Part shown: positions 54,212 through 63,840 of the stretch, in pieces
Position numbering within the stretch: position 1 is the stretch's first letter
How the letters are laid out: the number at the start of each line of letters is the position of its first letter
Assembly: GCF_024642105.1 (NCBI RefSeq)
Contig: NZ_JAHEBT010000004.1
Location: 26,831 to 90,830, forward strand
Reading direction: 5' to 3'
DNA from: Flavobacterium sp.
GTDB lineage: Bacteria > Bacteroidota > Bacteroidia > Flavobacteriales > Flavobacteriaceae
Length of the DNA stretch: 64,000 nt
Translations under genes and position numbers: made by a program
Notes under the pieces: generated by a model
Seen by the model: only the letters and a program-made list of their open reading frames with translations
Databases searched by the model: none
Told to the model about the DNA's origin: nothing

Positions 54212-54242
54212 AACCCTTTCAAAGTCCTGCTCTGAAAGGGTT
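54212..54242 (-). terminator. Terminator of the E2 gene
   Basis: AACCCTTTCA (54212-54221) and TGAAAGGGTT (54233-54242) form a perfect 10-base stem, with a T-rich run after it on the minus strand, 22 bases after the E2 stop. Confidence 0.85.
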
Positions 54243-54264
54243 GTTTTATAGTATGTTGTACTAA

Positions 54265-55560
54265 TTAAATATCTGTATCTACATCAAAAGCCTCTAAATA
54301 ATCAGCAACGCGTTTTACAAACATTCCGCCTAAAGCACCATCCACTACACGGTGATCATAACTATGAGTCAAGAACATTTTTTGGCGAATGCCGATAAAA
54401 TCACCCTCAGGAGTTTCAATTACCGCAGGTACTTTACGAATAGCTCCTAAAGCTAGAATTCCTACTTCGGGTTGATTGATAATTGGCGTACCAAAAACAC
54501 TACCAAAAGAACCTATGTTAGTTACCGTGTACGTACCGCCTTGTGTATCGTCTGGCTTTAATTTTCCATTTTTAGCGCGATTACCTAAATCGTTTACCGC
54601 TTTTGCCATACCTACCAAATTCAATTGGTCGGCATTTTTAATCACAGGAACAATCAAATTCCCATTAGGCAAAGCCGTAGCCATTCCTAAATTGATATTT
54701 TTCTTTTTAATGATGAAATTTCCATCTACCGAAATATTCATTCCTGGAAAATCTTTCAAGGCTTTTGCCACTGCTTGCATAAAAATAGGTGTAAAAGTCA
54801 ATTTCTCTCCTTCTCTCTTTTCGAAAGTTGATTTCACTTTATCTCTCCATTTTACAATATGAGTCACATCTACTTCAACAAAAGATTGAACGTGTGCCGA
54901 AGTTTGCAACGAAGCCGTCATATACCCTGAAATCAACTTGCGCATTCTGTCCATCTCCACAATTTCATCTTCGCCATTAACAGATACAGGTACTGCTTGC
55001 GTACTTGGAACGATGGTTGGCGTTGGAGTGGATGGATTAACAACTGGTGATTTTTGTCTTCCAGCTACATAGGCTAAAATATCTTCTTTGGTCACACGAC
55101 CTTCTTTTCCAGAACCTTGAATACTTTCTAATTCGGCCACAGAAACACCTTCTTCTTTCGCAATATTTTTTACCAATGGAGAAAGGAATTTTTCTGTCCC
55201 TTTAAAATCTACCGCTGGAGCAACAATAGCTTGAGCGACTTCAACTGATTTTTCGATTTCAGCAACGGCAACAGGAATTGTCACGCTTTCTACAGGTGCA
55301 GGAGTAGACTCAGCAGTCGCATCTGTTTCAATAATGGCGATGGTTTGCCCTACTTGAACCAAATCATCTTTAGCAAATAATTGTTCTACCAAAACACCCG
55401 AAACTTCACTTGGCACTTCGCTATCTACTTTATCTGTAGCAATTTCAAGCACAGCATCATCAGCTTCAATTTTATCACCAACTTGTTTTAACCAATTAGT
55501 AATTGTTGCCTCTGCTACACTTTCTCCCATTTTTGGAAGTTTCAATTCAAATCTTGCCAT
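54265..55560 (-). CDS. 2-oxo acid dehydrogenase complex E2 (dihydrolipoamide acyltransferase)
   Basis: 431 residues. A lipoyl domain (1-78) has the lipoylated Lys44 in EIATDKVDSEVPS. An Ala/Pro/Val/Thr-rich linker, an E3/E1-binding domain (LSPLVKNIAKEEGVSVAELE, about 130-170) and the catalytic domain with HRVVDG (His403, Asp407) follow. The DKVDSEVPS form and the single lipoyl domain point to a branched-chain 2-oxoacid or 2-oxoglutarate complex; the sequence alone does not decide. The E1 and E3 genes are not adjacent. Confidence 0.92.
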   Translation of the reverse strand: MARFELKLPKMGESVAEATITNWLKQVGDKIEADDAVLEIATDKVDSEVPSEVSGVLVEQLFAKDDLVQVGQTIAIIETDATAESTPAPVESVTIPVAVAEIEKSVEVAQAIVAPAVDFKGTEKFLSPLVKNIAKEEGVSVAELESIQGSGKEGRVTKEDILAYVAGRQKSPVVNPSTPTPTIVPSTQAVPVSVNGEDEIVEMDRMRKLISGYMTASLQTSAHVQSFVEVDVTHIVKWRDKVKSTFEKREGEKLTFTPIFMQAVAKALKDFPGMNISVDGNFIIKKKNINLGMATALPNGNLIVPVIKNADQLNLVGMAKAVNDLGNRAKNGKLKPDDTQGGTYTVTNIGSFGSVFGTPIINQPEVGILALGAIRKVPAVIETPEGDFIGIRQKMFLTHSYDHRVVDGALGGMFVKRVADYLEAFDVDTDI

Positions 55561-55695
55561 AATCTTAACGTAAAAGGTGATTTTGATTTTCTGATTGCAA
55601 AATTAGGAAATATTTTTAGTTTAAGGTACGATTAAATCAAATAAACACACTTTTCAAAACAGCTATTATTGTAGCGAAAAACAAATCAAAAATCA

Positions 55696-55722
55696 TTGTT
55701 TCATTTCAAAAGAGTACTTTTG
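55696..55722 (+). promoter_or_regulatory. Promoter of the ABC-F gene
   Basis: TTG (55696-55698) and TACTTTTG (55715-55722) are 16 bases apart; the -7 box is a full match and lies 16 bases before the GTG start. Confidence 0.5.
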
Positions 55723-55738
55723 CAAAAAAATTACACTT

Positions 55739-57601
55739 GTGAATTATTTATCAGTCGAAAATATCTCTAAATCTTTTGGAGAACGCACTCTTTTTGAAAA
55801 CATTTCTTTTGGTATCAACAAAGACCAAAAAATTGCTTTTATTGCCAAAAACGGTTCTGGAAAAACCTGTATTATGAAAATAATCAATGGCGAAGACGAA
55901 CCCGATTCTGGACAAGTCGTGTTACGAAAAGAAATCAAAATGGCGTTTTTGTCACAAGACCATAATTTGCAAGACGAGTTGACCATTGAGGAAAGTATTT
56001 TCGCTTCGGATAACGAAATTTTGAAAGTAATTGAACAATACGAAAAAGCCTTAGAACATCCAGAAGACGAAGAAGCCTATCAAAAAGCGTTCGATAAAAT
56101 GGATCAATTTAATGCCTGGGATTTTGAAACCCAATACAAGCAAATTTTATTCAAGCTAAAATTAGAAGACTTCAAACTAAAAGTAAAGAATCTTTCGGGA
56201 GGGCAAAAAAAGCGTTTATCGTTAGCTATCATTCTAATCAATCGTCCCGATTTATTGATTCTCGACGAGCCAACCAATCATTTGGATTTAGAAATGATTG
56301 AATGGTTAGAAAGCTATTTTACCAAAGAAAACATTACCTTATTTATGGTGACGCACGACCGTTTCTTTTTGGAGCGTGTTTGCAACGAAATCATTGAATT
56401 GGACAATGGAAAATTATACCAATACAAAGGAAATTACTCCTATTATTTAGAGAAAAAAGAAGAACGTATCGCTTCTGAAAATGCCAGTGTAGACAAAGCG
56501 CAAAATCTATTTGTAAAAGAATTGGAATGGATGCGCCGTCAACCAAAAGCAAGAACTACCAAATCAAAATCCCGTCAAGATGATTTTTACATCATCAAAG
56601 AAAAAGCGCAAAACCGACGCCGAGAAAACAAAGTAGAACTCGAAATCAATATGGAGCGCATGGGTAGTAAGATTATCGAACTACACAAAATCTCAAAAAA
56701 ATTCAAAGACCATGTCATTTTAGATAATTTTAGTTTTGATTTTCAACGTGGCGAACGCATCGGAATCATTGGTAAAAACGGAACTGGGAAATCCACTTTT
56801 CTGAATCTATTGACAGGCACGTTGCCTTTGGATAGTGGAAAAGTAATTAAAGGCGACACCATCAAAATAGGCTATTATACCCAAAGCGGAATCAATCCAA
56901 AACCGGGGCAGAAAGTAATTGACATCATCAAGGAATATGGCGAATACATTCCGCTAGCAAAAGGGAAAATTATTTCGGCGGGACAACTGTTAGAACGCTT
57001 CCTTTTTGACCGAAAAAAGCAACACGATTATGTAGAAAAATTGAGCGGTGGCGAATTAAAACGTTTGTATTTATGTACCGTTTTGATTCAAAATCCGAAC
57101 TTTTTGATTTTGGACGAACCTACCAACGACTTGGACATTGTTACTTTAAATGTCTTAGAAAGCTTCCTTTTAGACTATCCTGGTTGTTTGATGGTAGTTT
57201 CTCACGACAGGTATTTTATGGACAAAATTGTGGACCATTTATTTGTATTTAGAGGCGATGGTGTTATCGAGGATTTTCCAGGTAACTACTCCGATTTTAG
57301 AGCGTATGAAGACAGCGCGGATGTAGCTCAAAAAGAAGAAAACAAAGCAGAGAAAAAAGATTGGAAACAAAATAATCCAACCGGTAATTTGAGCTTTAAC
57401 GAGCAAAAAGAATATCAAAAAATCGAGAAAGAAATCAAAGAGTTAGAAATTCAAAAAGCGACCATCGAACAGTTATTTTCTGACGGAAAAGTAGCCGATG
57501 CTGACATTGAGAAAAAAGCAAAAGATTTAGAAGAAATCATCCAAAAAATAGAAACAAAAGAAGAACGTTGGTTTGAACTTTCTGCCAAAATAGAATCGTA
57601 A
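55739..57601 (+). CDS. ABC-F family ATPase (Uup-like)
   Basis: 620 residues with a GTG start placed 16 bases after a good -7 box. Two ABC domains without membrane segments: the first with AKNGSGKT (the usual first Gly of Walker A is Ala), LSGGQKKR and LLILDEPTNHLD; the second with GKNGTGKST, LSGGELKR and FLILDEPTNDLD. The ABC-F linker (about 225-310, basic, SKSRQDD) lies between. A C-terminal coiled coil (about 535-620) matches Uup. ABC-F proteins act on the ribosome. The next gene starts 12 bases later. Confidence 0.94.
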   Translation: MNYLSVENISKSFGERTLFENISFGINKDQKIAFIAKNGSGKTCIMKIINGEDEPDSGQVVLRKEIKMAFLSQDHNLQDELTIEESIFASDNEILKVIEQYEKALEHPEDEEAYQKAFDKMDQFNAWDFETQYKQILFKLKLEDFKLKVKNLSGGQKKRLSLAIILINRPDLLILDEPTNHLDLEMIEWLESYFTKENITLFMVTHDRFFLERVCNEIIELDNGKLYQYKGNYSYYLEKKEERIASENASVDKAQNLFVKELEWMRRQPKARTTKSKSRQDDFYIIKEKAQNRRRENKVELEINMERMGSKIIELHKISKKFKDHVILDNFSFDFQRGERIGIIGKNGTGKSTFLNLLTGTLPLDSGKVIKGDTIKIGYYTQSGINPKPGQKVIDIIKEYGEYIPLAKGKIISAGQLLERFLFDRKKQHDYVEKLSGGELKRLYLCTVLIQNPNFLILDEPTNDLDIVTLNVLESFLLDYPGCLMVVSHDRYFMDKIVDHLFVFRGDGVIEDFPGNYSDFRAYEDSADVAQKEENKAEKKDWKQNNPTGNLSFNEQKEYQKIEKEIKELEIQKATIEQLFSDGKVADADIEKKAKDLEEIIQKIETKEERWFELSAKIES

Positions 57602-57613
57602 TAATCACAAAAA

Positions 57614-58165
57614 ATGATATTCCGCATCCAATCGTATTTACAATTCCTTTGGCACTCCAAAAACGAACATGGAGTCCACTCCCCTTTTGTATTTCTTTTG
57701 TTGACGCAAGGTTTGTACAACAAAAAAATACGATTGACTGCAAATGATTTATCAAATCAGAACGAACGGGTTTCAAAAAAACAGCAGTTACTTTATAAAA
57801 TCATTCGTTATTTTGAACCAAAATCTATTTTGACTATTGGTGCAAACCCATTTGAAAAAGAAATCATTGCATTAGGAAATCCAAAAGCAACCATTGATAT
57901 TGATATTGCTATTTACAACTGCATTTATATCCATTCGCAACTATTTCCTTCCATAACCGATACAACTATTGAGCAATTGCTAAACACAACGGAAAACGAT
58001 AGTTTTTGGATTGTAGAAAACATTCATTCTAATGCAGCTACAGAAACACTTTGGGAAAAACTAAAACAAAATCCAAAAGTAACCGTAACCATTGACACCT
58101 ATCATTTTGGATTGGTCTTTTTTAGAAAAGAACAAGTCGAAGAGCATTTTATTCTTCGAGCTTAA
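57614..58165 (+). CDS. Shortened class I methyltransferase-like protein
   Basis: 183 residues. The start (FLWHSKNEHGVHSPFVFLLL, about 11-30) and the end (KLKQNPKVTVTIDTYHFGLVFFRKEQVEEHF, quoted in part as NPKVTVTIDTYHFGLVFFRK) match a Bacteroidetes SAM-methyltransferase family of about 250 residues. The middle is short: after ILTIGANPFEKEIIAL, where the SAM-binding loop (usually LGTSxGxST) should be, the glycine pattern is lost, and much of the Rossmann core is missing. It is probably not an active methyltransferase. It is 12 bases downstream of the ABC-F gene. Confidence 0.7.
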   Translation: MIFRIQSYLQFLWHSKNEHGVHSPFVFLLLTQGLYNKKIRLTANDLSNQNERVSKKQQLLYKIIRYFEPKSILTIGANPFEKEIIALGNPKATIDIDIAIYNCIYIHSQLFPSITDTTIEQLLNTTENDSFWIVENIHSNAATETLWEKLKQNPKVTVTIDTYHFGLVFFRKEQVEEHFILRA

Positions 58166-58273
58166 TTTCTATATAGTGTAACAAAATTCATTTTACCACT
58201 ACTTATGGATTTATTCAAAAGTCTTTCGTACTTTTAAATCCGAATTCAACGAATTTTAATTCCAATAGCAACA

Positions 58274-58960
58274 ATGGCAAATCCATTAATCAAAATAACC
58301 AACATCAAACGCGATTTTGTTCTCGGTAACGAAATTGTTTATGTTTTAAAAGGCATTGATTTACAAATCAATAAAGGAGAATATGTAGCGTTAATGGGAC
58401 CTTCTGGTTCCGGAAAATCAACCTTAATGAATCTTTTAGGTTGTTTGGACACGCCTACTTCTGGAACCTATATTTTGAATGGAAAAGATGTGAGTCAAAT
58501 GAAAGACGATGAATTGGCCGAAATTCGCAACAAAGAAATCGGTTTTGTTTTTCAAACCTTCAACCTTTTGCCAAGAACAACTGCTTTGGATAACGTAGCC
58601 TTACCGATGATTTATGCAGGATATTCCAAATCCGAAAGAAACGAAAGAGCTACCGAAGTATTGAAACAAGTCAATCTTGCGGACCGAATGGACCACCAAC
58701 CCAACCAACTTTCAGGAGGCCAAAGACAACGTGTAGCCGTAGCAAGAGCTTTGGTTAACAAGCCCTCAATCATTTTGGCTGATGAGCCAACCGGAAATTT
58801 AGATAGTAAAACGTCTGTAGAAATTATGAAATTGTTTAGCGATATTCACGCCAGTGGCAATACCGTTATTTTGGTTACTCACGAAGAAGAAATTGCTGCT
58901 TATGCTAATCGCGTTATTCGTTTGAGAGACGGATTAATTGAAAGCGACACCTCTAAATAA
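58274..58960 (+). CDS. ABC transporter ATP-binding protein (MacB/LolD type)
   Basis: 228 residues. Walker [10 protein letters not shown] (42-50), Q-loop [11 protein letters not shown], signature [15 protein letters not shown], Walker [13 protein letters not shown] and the H-loop VTHEEE are all intact. The spacing and the [16 protein letters not shown] segment match the MacB/LolD/FtsE group, which work with FtsX-like permeases in lipoprotein release or macrolide efflux. No permease gene is adjacent. The adenosyltransferase gene begins 14 bases later. Confidence 0.94.
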   Translation: MANPLIKITNIKRDFVLGNEIVYVLKGIDLQINKGEYVALMGPSGSGKSTLMNLLGCLDTPTSGTYILNGKDVSQMKDDELAEIRNKEIGFVFQTFNLLPRTTALDNVALPMIYAGYSKSERNERATEVLKQVNLADRMDHQPNQLSGGQRQRVAVARALVNKPSIILADEPTGNLDSKTSVEIMKLFSDIHASGNTVILVTHEEEIAAYANRVIRLRDGLIESDTSK

Positions 58961-58974
58961 ACTGCAATAACTCG

Positions 58975-59544
58975 ATGAAGATATACACTAAAACAGGAGA
59001 TGGAGGGATTACAGCTCTTTTTGGAGGGAAAAAAGTTCCAAAAGATCACGACAGAATTGAAAGCTACGGAACTGTTGATGAGTTAAATTCCTACATTGGT
59101 TTGATTAGAGACCAAGATATTCATTCGCATTACAAAACCATTCTTATTGAAGTACAAGACCGACTGTTTACGGTGGGCGCTATGCTTGCTACTCCACCAG
59201 AAAAAGAATTGTTGAAAAACGGAGAGCCTCGCTTGAAAAAATTAGGCATCATTGATTCAGATATTGAATTTTTAGAAAAAGAAATTGACAGTATGGAAGA
59301 ATCGCTTCCGCCAATGACGCATTTTGTATTGCCTGGCGGACATACTTCTGTGTCATATTGTCATATTGCACGATGTGTTTGCCGTAGAGCCGAACGTCTT
59401 GCGGTACATTTAAGTCATAACGAACCCGTTTCTGAAATTGCAATCCAATATTTGAACCGACTTTCTGACTACCTTTTTGTATTGGCACGAAAGTTGTCTA
59501 AAGATTTAAACGCCGAGGAAATACAATGGATTCCGAGAAAGTAA
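58975..59544 (+). CDS. Cob(I)alamin adenosyltransferase, PduO type
   Basis: 189 residues. It makes adenosylcobalamin from cob(I)alamin and ATP. The N-terminal KIYTKTGDGGITALFGGKK (2-20) and RIESYGTVDELNSYIG bind ATP; the helical bundle carries HIARCVCRRAERLAV with the conserved RxxCRRAER. The length is typical of single-domain PduO/MMAB enzymes. It suggests B12 use in this organism, in line with the cobalamin-binding radical SAM gene 16 kb away. Confidence 0.95.
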   Translation: MKIYTKTGDGGITALFGGKKVPKDHDRIESYGTVDELNSYIGLIRDQDIHSHYKTILIEVQDRLFTVGAMLATPPEKELLKNGEPRLKKLGIIDSDIEFLEKEIDSMEESLPPMTHFVLPGGHTSVSYCHIARCVCRRAERLAVHLSHNEPVSEIAIQYLNRLSDYLFVLARKLSKDLNAEEIQWIPRK

Positions 59545-59640
59545 GCCCTTATTTTCTTTTCCTTTTTTTCGGTAAAAATGAAATTATAAAACAGATAAAA
59601 AAACGTTCTTAACTTTTAATAAAAATAAATCATTTTTTAC

Positions 59641-59670
59641 TTGCCTTTTTCAGTAAAAAATTTATTTTTG
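59641..59670 (+). promoter_or_regulatory. Consensus promoter of the DUF2795 gene
   Basis: TTG (59641-59643), 19 bases, then TATTTTTG (59663-59670): an exact match to the Bacteroidetes consensus, with a leader of about 16 bases before the ATG at 59693. Confidence 0.75.
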
Positions 59671-59692
59671 CACTAAACTAAATCGACAAAAG

Positions 59693-59914
59693 ATGTATTG
59701 GACATTAGAATTAGCATCTTATTTAAGTGATGCGCCGTGGCCTGCTAACAAAGACGAACTTATTGACTACGCTATTAGAGCAGGAGCTCCATTAGAAGTA
59801 GTAGAAAACCTTCAATCTATCGAAGATGAAGGCGAGATATATGAATCAATGGAAGAAATTTGGCCAGATTATCCTACAGACGAAGATTACCTTTGGAATG
59901 AGGATGAATATTAA
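59693..59914 (+). CDS. DUF2795 domain protein
   Basis: 73 residues, very acidic. YLSDAPWPANKDELIDYAIRAGAP (about 10-33, quoted in part as YLSDAPWPANKDELI) followed by LEVVENLQSIEDEGEIYESMEEIWP matches the DUF2795 family of small helical proteins of unknown function. It has a perfect consensus promoter and its own terminator, which suggests strong, independent expression. Confidence 0.88.
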   Translation: MYWTLELASYLSDAPWPANKDELIDYAIRAGAPLEVVENLQSIEDEGEIYESMEEIWPDYPTDEDYLWNEDEY

Positions 59915-59920
59915 AAAATA

Positions 59921-59960
59921 AACCAAAGAAAAAGTCTCAAAAGAGGCTTTTTTTTTGGTT
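59921..59960 (+). terminator. Terminator of the DUF2795 gene
   Basis: AACCAAAGAAAAAGTCTC (59921-59938) pairs with GAGGCTTTTTTTTTGGTT (59943-59960) with a G-T pair in the stem and a short A loop. The long T run is on the plus strand. Confidence 0.8.
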
Positions 59961-60002
59961 AAATTAGACATTTACACAAAATATAGCAATACAAATACAA
60001 TT

Positions 60003-63000
60003 ATGAGTTTCATCAATAGCATTATTAAAATTTTTGTCGGTGATAAATCACAAAATGACGTTAAGGCATTACAACCATACCTTACTAAAATCAAAGGATT
60101 CGAGAGTAGCTTAATGGCATTGTCTAATGACGAATTAAGAGCGCGTACGGTTTATTTCAAAGAAAAAATCAAACAAGCACGCGCTGAAAAAGATGCTAAA
60201 ATTGCATCCTTACAACAAGAAGTAGAAACTATTGAAGATATCGACAAAAGAGAAGATATCTACGTGGCTATTGATGCTTTAGAAAAAGAAGCTTACGATA
60301 TTTCGGAGAAAACTTTAATGGAAATTTTGCCGGAAGCTTTTGCAGTAGTAAAAGAAACAGCAAGACGTTTCAAAGAAAATACTCAAATTGAAGTAACCGC
60401 TACTCCAAAAGACAGAGAATTCTCTGCTACAAAAACCTACGTTACCTTAGAGGGTGAGAAAGCCATTTGGGCTAATTCATGGAATGCTGCGGGTAAACAA
60501 ATTACTTGGGACATGATTCATTATGACGTTCAGTTAATTGGTGGAATGGTATTGCACGAAGGAAAAGTAGCCGAAATGCAAACTGGAGAAGGAAAAACCT
60601 TGGTAGCTACCCTTCCTATTTACTTAAATGCTTTAACTGGAAACGGAGTACACCTGGTAACTGTGAATGATTACTTGGCCAAACGTGATAGTACTTGGAA
60701 AGCACCTTTGTTTGAATTCCACGGTTTAACAGTAGAATGTATTGACAATTACCAACCAAGTTCAGAAGAAAGAAAAAGAGCGTATGACGCCGATATCACT
60801 TATGGAACCAATAATGAGTTCGGTTTTGACTACCTAAGAGATAATATGGCACATTCGCCAGAAGATTTAGTGCAACGCAAACACAACTACGCCATTGTCG
60901 ATGAGGTGGATTCTGTTTTGATCGATGATGCCAGAACACCATTGATTATTTCTGGACCGGTTCCGCAAGGAGATCGCCATGAATTCAACGAGTTAAAACC
61001 AAAAATTGAAAATTTAGTTAACTTACAACGTCAATTAGCGAATGGTTTCTTGGCAGAAGCCAAAAAATTAATCAAAGAAGGTAACACCAAAGACGGAGGA
61101 TTCCAATTGTTAAGAGCCTACAGAAGTTTACCTAAAAACAAAGCTTTAATCAAGTTTTTATCAGAAGAAGGAGTAAAACAATTGCTTCAAAAGACAGAAA
61201 ACCAATACATGCAAGACAACAAACGCGAAATGCATTTGGTGGACGAAGCCTTGTACTTTGTGATTGAGGAAAAAAACAATCAAGTGGAATTAACAGATAA
61301 CGGAATCCAATTCTTATCCGGAGATACTGATTCTGATTTCTTCGTTTTACCAGACATTGGAACTGAGATTGCCGCTATCGAAAAACAAAAATTAGAAGCG
61401 GATGCAGAAGCGGAAGCCAAAGAACGTTTGTTCCAAGATTTCGGAGTAAAAAGCGAGCGTATCCATACGTTAACTCAGCTTTTAAAAGCCTACACTTTAT
61501 TCGAAAAAGATGTTGAGTACGTTATTATGGATAACAAAATCCTGATTGTCGATGAGCAAACAGGTCGTATTATGGATGGTCGCCGTTATTCTGACGGATT
61601 GCACCAAGCCATTGAAGCTAAAGAAAATGTAAAAATTGAAGCGGCAACGCAAACCTTTGCTACCGTTACTTTACAAAACTACTTCAGAATGTACAACAAG
61701 CTGGGAGGTATGACCGGAACAGCCGTTACTGAAGCAGGCGAACTTTGGCAAATTTACAAATTAGACGTAGTCGAAATTCCAACTAATAGAGGAATTGCAA
61801 GAATCGATAAAGATGATTTCATCTACAAAACGACTCGTGAAAAATTCAATGCCGTTATCGAAGATGTAACCGAATTATCAAAAGCAGGAAGACCCGTTTT
61901 AATTGGAACTACTTCTGTTGAAATCTCGGAATTATTGAGCCGAATGTTGAAAATGAGAGGTATCAACCACAATGTGTTGAATGCTAAGATGCACAAACAA
62001 GAAGCACAAATCGTTGAAGAAGCAGGTAAACCAGGTGTAGTAACTATTGCTACCAATATGGCGGGTCGTGGAACGGATATTAAATTATCTCCCGAAGTAA
62101 AAGCGGCTGGAGGTTTAGCTATCGTTGGAACAGAGCGTCACGATTCACGTCGTGTAGACCGTCAGTTACGAGGTCGTGCAGGACGTCAAGGAGACCCTGG
62201 AAGTTCTCAATTCTACGTTTCGCTAGAAGACAACCTAATGCGTTTGTTTGGTTCAGAAAGAGTAGCCAAAGTAATGGACAGAATGGGATTGCAAGAAGGA
62301 GAAGTAATTCAACATTCAATGATGACCAAATCCATTGAACGTGCACAGAAAAAAGTAGAAGAAAACAACTTTGGAGTGCGTAAACGTTTGTTAGAATATG
62401 ATGATGTGATGAATGCACAACGTGAAGTAGTGTACAAACGTCGTCGTCATGCCTTGTTTGGAGAGCGTCTAAAACTAGACATCGCGAATATGATGTATGA
62501 CACTTGCGAACTAATTGTGTCAGCAAACAAAGCCGTTAATGACTTCAAAAACTTTGAATTTGAATTAATTCGTTATTTCTCGATTACTTCACCAGTAACC
62601 GAAGCCGAGTTTGCGAAATTATCCGAAATGGAATTGACGGGTAAAATTTACAAAGCCACTTTAGAATTCTATACCGAAAAAACAGAACGAAGTGCCAGAG
62701 AAGCCTTCCCTATCATTAAAGGAGTATACGAAGACAAAAACAATCAGTTTGAGCGTATCGTAGTGCCTTTTACTGACGGAATCAAAACCTTGAACGTAGT
62801 GACTGACTTGAAGAAAGCCTACGAAACCCAAGGAGCGCAATTAGTAGCTGATTTTGAAAAAAACATCACCTTGTCTATTGTAGATGAAGCTTGGAAAAAA
62901 CACTTACGTAAAATGGACGAATTGAAACAATCGGTTCAATTGGCCGTTCACGAACAAAAAGATCCGTTGCTAATCTACAAATTAGAGGCCTTCAACTTGT

Positions 63001-63407
63001 TCAGAGCGATGTTAGACAATGTCAATAAAGAAGTGATTTCGTTTTTATTCAAAGGCGATTTACCGGCACAACAAAATGCGCCTAAGATTGAAGAAGCCAA
63101 AGAAATTCGTCAAAAAGAAAACTATAAATTAAGCAAAGACGAAATTGCTTCGCCTATTCGGTCTTCGACCTCGGGTCCAAACAGCGAAAGTTTAAACCAT
63201 GAAGCAGGTGGCTCGAGCTTTAGCGAACAGGCGAAGCAAACGCAACAACGTCAAGTAACCGAAACCATCGTTAGAGACATGCCTAAAATCAATCGTAACG
63301 ATACCGTAACGATTCAGGAAGTAGCTACTGGAAAAACAGAAACCATGAAGTACAAAAAAGCCGAAAGCTTAGTATCTTCAGGCCAATGGGTCATTGTGAA
63401 TGACTAA
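60003..63407 (+). CDS. secA: Preprotein translocase subunit SecA
   Basis: 1134 residues from the ATG at 60003; an earlier in-frame TTG lies in the terminator. The ATPase motor drives Sec-dependent export. It has Walker A MQTGEGKTLVATLP (near 192), DEVDSVLIDDARTPLIISGP (near 300), the second nucleotide-binding fold with TNMAGRGTDIK (near 685) and GRAGRQGDPGSSQFY. It is longer than E. coli SecA (901) because of an insertion after the first ATPase part (about 320-500), common in Bacteroidetes. The C-terminal zinc-binding Cys motif is absent; the end is KTETMKYKKAESLVSSGQW. Confidence 0.96.
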   Translation: MSFINSIIKIFVGDKSQNDVKALQPYLTKIKGFESSLMALSNDELRARTVYFKEKIKQARAEKDAKIASLQQEVETIEDIDKREDIYVAIDALEKEAYDISEKTLMEILPEAFAVVKETARRFKENTQIEVTATPKDREFSATKTYVTLEGEKAIWANSWNAAGKQITWDMIHYDVQLIGGMVLHEGKVAEMQTGEGKTLVATLPIYLNALTGNGVHLVTVNDYLAKRDSTWKAPLFEFHGLTVECIDNYQPSSEERKRAYDADITYGTNNEFGFDYLRDNMAHSPEDLVQRKHNYAIVDEVDSVLIDDARTPLIISGPVPQGDRHEFNELKPKIENLVNLQRQLANGFLAEAKKLIKEGNTKDGGFQLLRAYRSLPKNKALIKFLSEEGVKQLLQKTENQYMQDNKREMHLVDEALYFVIEEKNNQVELTDNGIQFLSGDTDSDFFVLPDIGTEIAAIEKQKLEADAEAEAKERLFQDFGVKSERIHTLTQLLKAYTLFEKDVEYVIMDNKILIVDEQTGRIMDGRRYSDGLHQAIEAKENVKIEAATQTFATVTLQNYFRMYNKLGGMTGTAVTEAGELWQIYKLDVVEIPTNRGIARIDKDDFIYKTTREKFNAVIEDVTELSKAGRPVLIGTTSVEISELLSRMLKMRGINHNVLNAKMHKQEAQIVEEAGKPGVVTIATNMAGRGTDIKLSPEVKAAGGLAIVGTERHDSRRVDRQLRGRAGRQGDPGSSQFYVSLEDNLMRLFGSERVAKVMDRMGLQEGEVIQHSMMTKSIERAQKKVEENNFGVRKRLLEYDDVMNAQREVVYKRRRHALFGERLKLDIANMMYDTCELIVSANKAVNDFKNFEFELIRYFSITSPVTEAEFAKLSEMELTGKIYKATLEFYTEKTERSAREAFPIIKGVYEDKNNQFERIVVPFTDGIKTLNVVTDLKKAYETQGAQLVADFEKNITLSIVDEAWKKHLRKMDELKQSVQLAVHEQKDPLLIYKLEAFNLFRAMLDNVNKEVISFLFKGDLPAQQNAPKIEEAKEIRQKENYKLSKDEIASPIRSSTSGPNSESLNHEAGGSSFSEQAKQTQQRQVTETIVRDMPKINRNDTVTIQEVATGKTETMKYKKAESLVSSGQWVIVND

Positions 63408-63426
63408 AATAGTTATACTAGACAAT

Positions 63427-63470
63427 AAATACAAAATCCTCAATTACTGCTAATTGAGGATTTTGTATTT
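63427..63470 (+). terminator. Terminator of secA
   Basis: A perfect 20-base stem (arms 63427-63446 and 63451-63470, with core ATCCTCAATTA/TAATTGAGGAT) around CTGC, followed by a T-rich run, 19 bases after the secA stop. Confidence 0.88.
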
Positions 63471-63513
63471 ATTATTTTTGGTAGCAGCTATTTTACTTGC
63501 TAAACACTAGTTG

Positions 63514-63595
63514 TCCCGCTATCCGCTTTATCTTTTTAGGCTTCCAGCCTTTAAAAGGCTGGAAGCCTAAAAAGGATGTCGCTATTATCGGGGCT
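63514..63595 (-). repeat. About 82-base palindromic intergenic repeat, copy 2
   Basis: On the minus strand it begins AGCCCCGATAATAGCGACAT and ends GATAAAGCGGATAGCGGGA, clearly the same family as 36956-37037. Its centre is a near-perfect palindrome of about 40 bases (AGGCTTCCAGCC ... GGCTGGAAGCCT), better preserved than in copy 1. Confidence 0.85.
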
Positions 63596-63654
63596 AGAAT
63601 AGACTTTTATTTTCTAAACTAAAATTTGCATATCAAACAAATTTTCCTCTGCTA

Positions 63655-63840
63655 GTACGAGCATCTTGCTCGTGCTTTAATTAACTTAAATTACTCTGCA
63701 AAACTATAATCTCGTCCCTACGGGACTTCTCTATATCATTCATGAATATTCTACCAAAATTCAACTCCTAGCGGAGTTAATTAAAAATTGAAAAAGGATT
63801 ACTAAATAGTAATCCTCTTTTCAATCCCATAGGGATGGCA
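63655..63840. repeat. Cluster of short palindromes between secA and the rRNA operon
   Basis: Within about 190 bases without a gene there are: ACGAGCA-TCT-TGCTCGT (63657-63673), GTCCC-TAC-GGGAC (63714-63726), AACTCC-TAGC-GGAGTT (63763-63778), a long hairpin around GGATTACTAAATAGTAATCC (63796-63815), and ATCCC-ATA-GGGAT followed by GGCATATTGG (63824-63846). No protein-coding frame is convincing. Together with the repeat at 63514-63595 they fill most of the 480-base gap. Confidence 0.75.

Noticed and set aside
59955..60002. TTG start for secA
   Set aside because: It lies in the T-rich terminator of the preceding gene; the ATG at 60003 gives the standard start.
62119..62526. 135-codon open frame antisense to secA
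   Set aside because: Shadow frame; no recognisable domain and fully inside a conserved gene.
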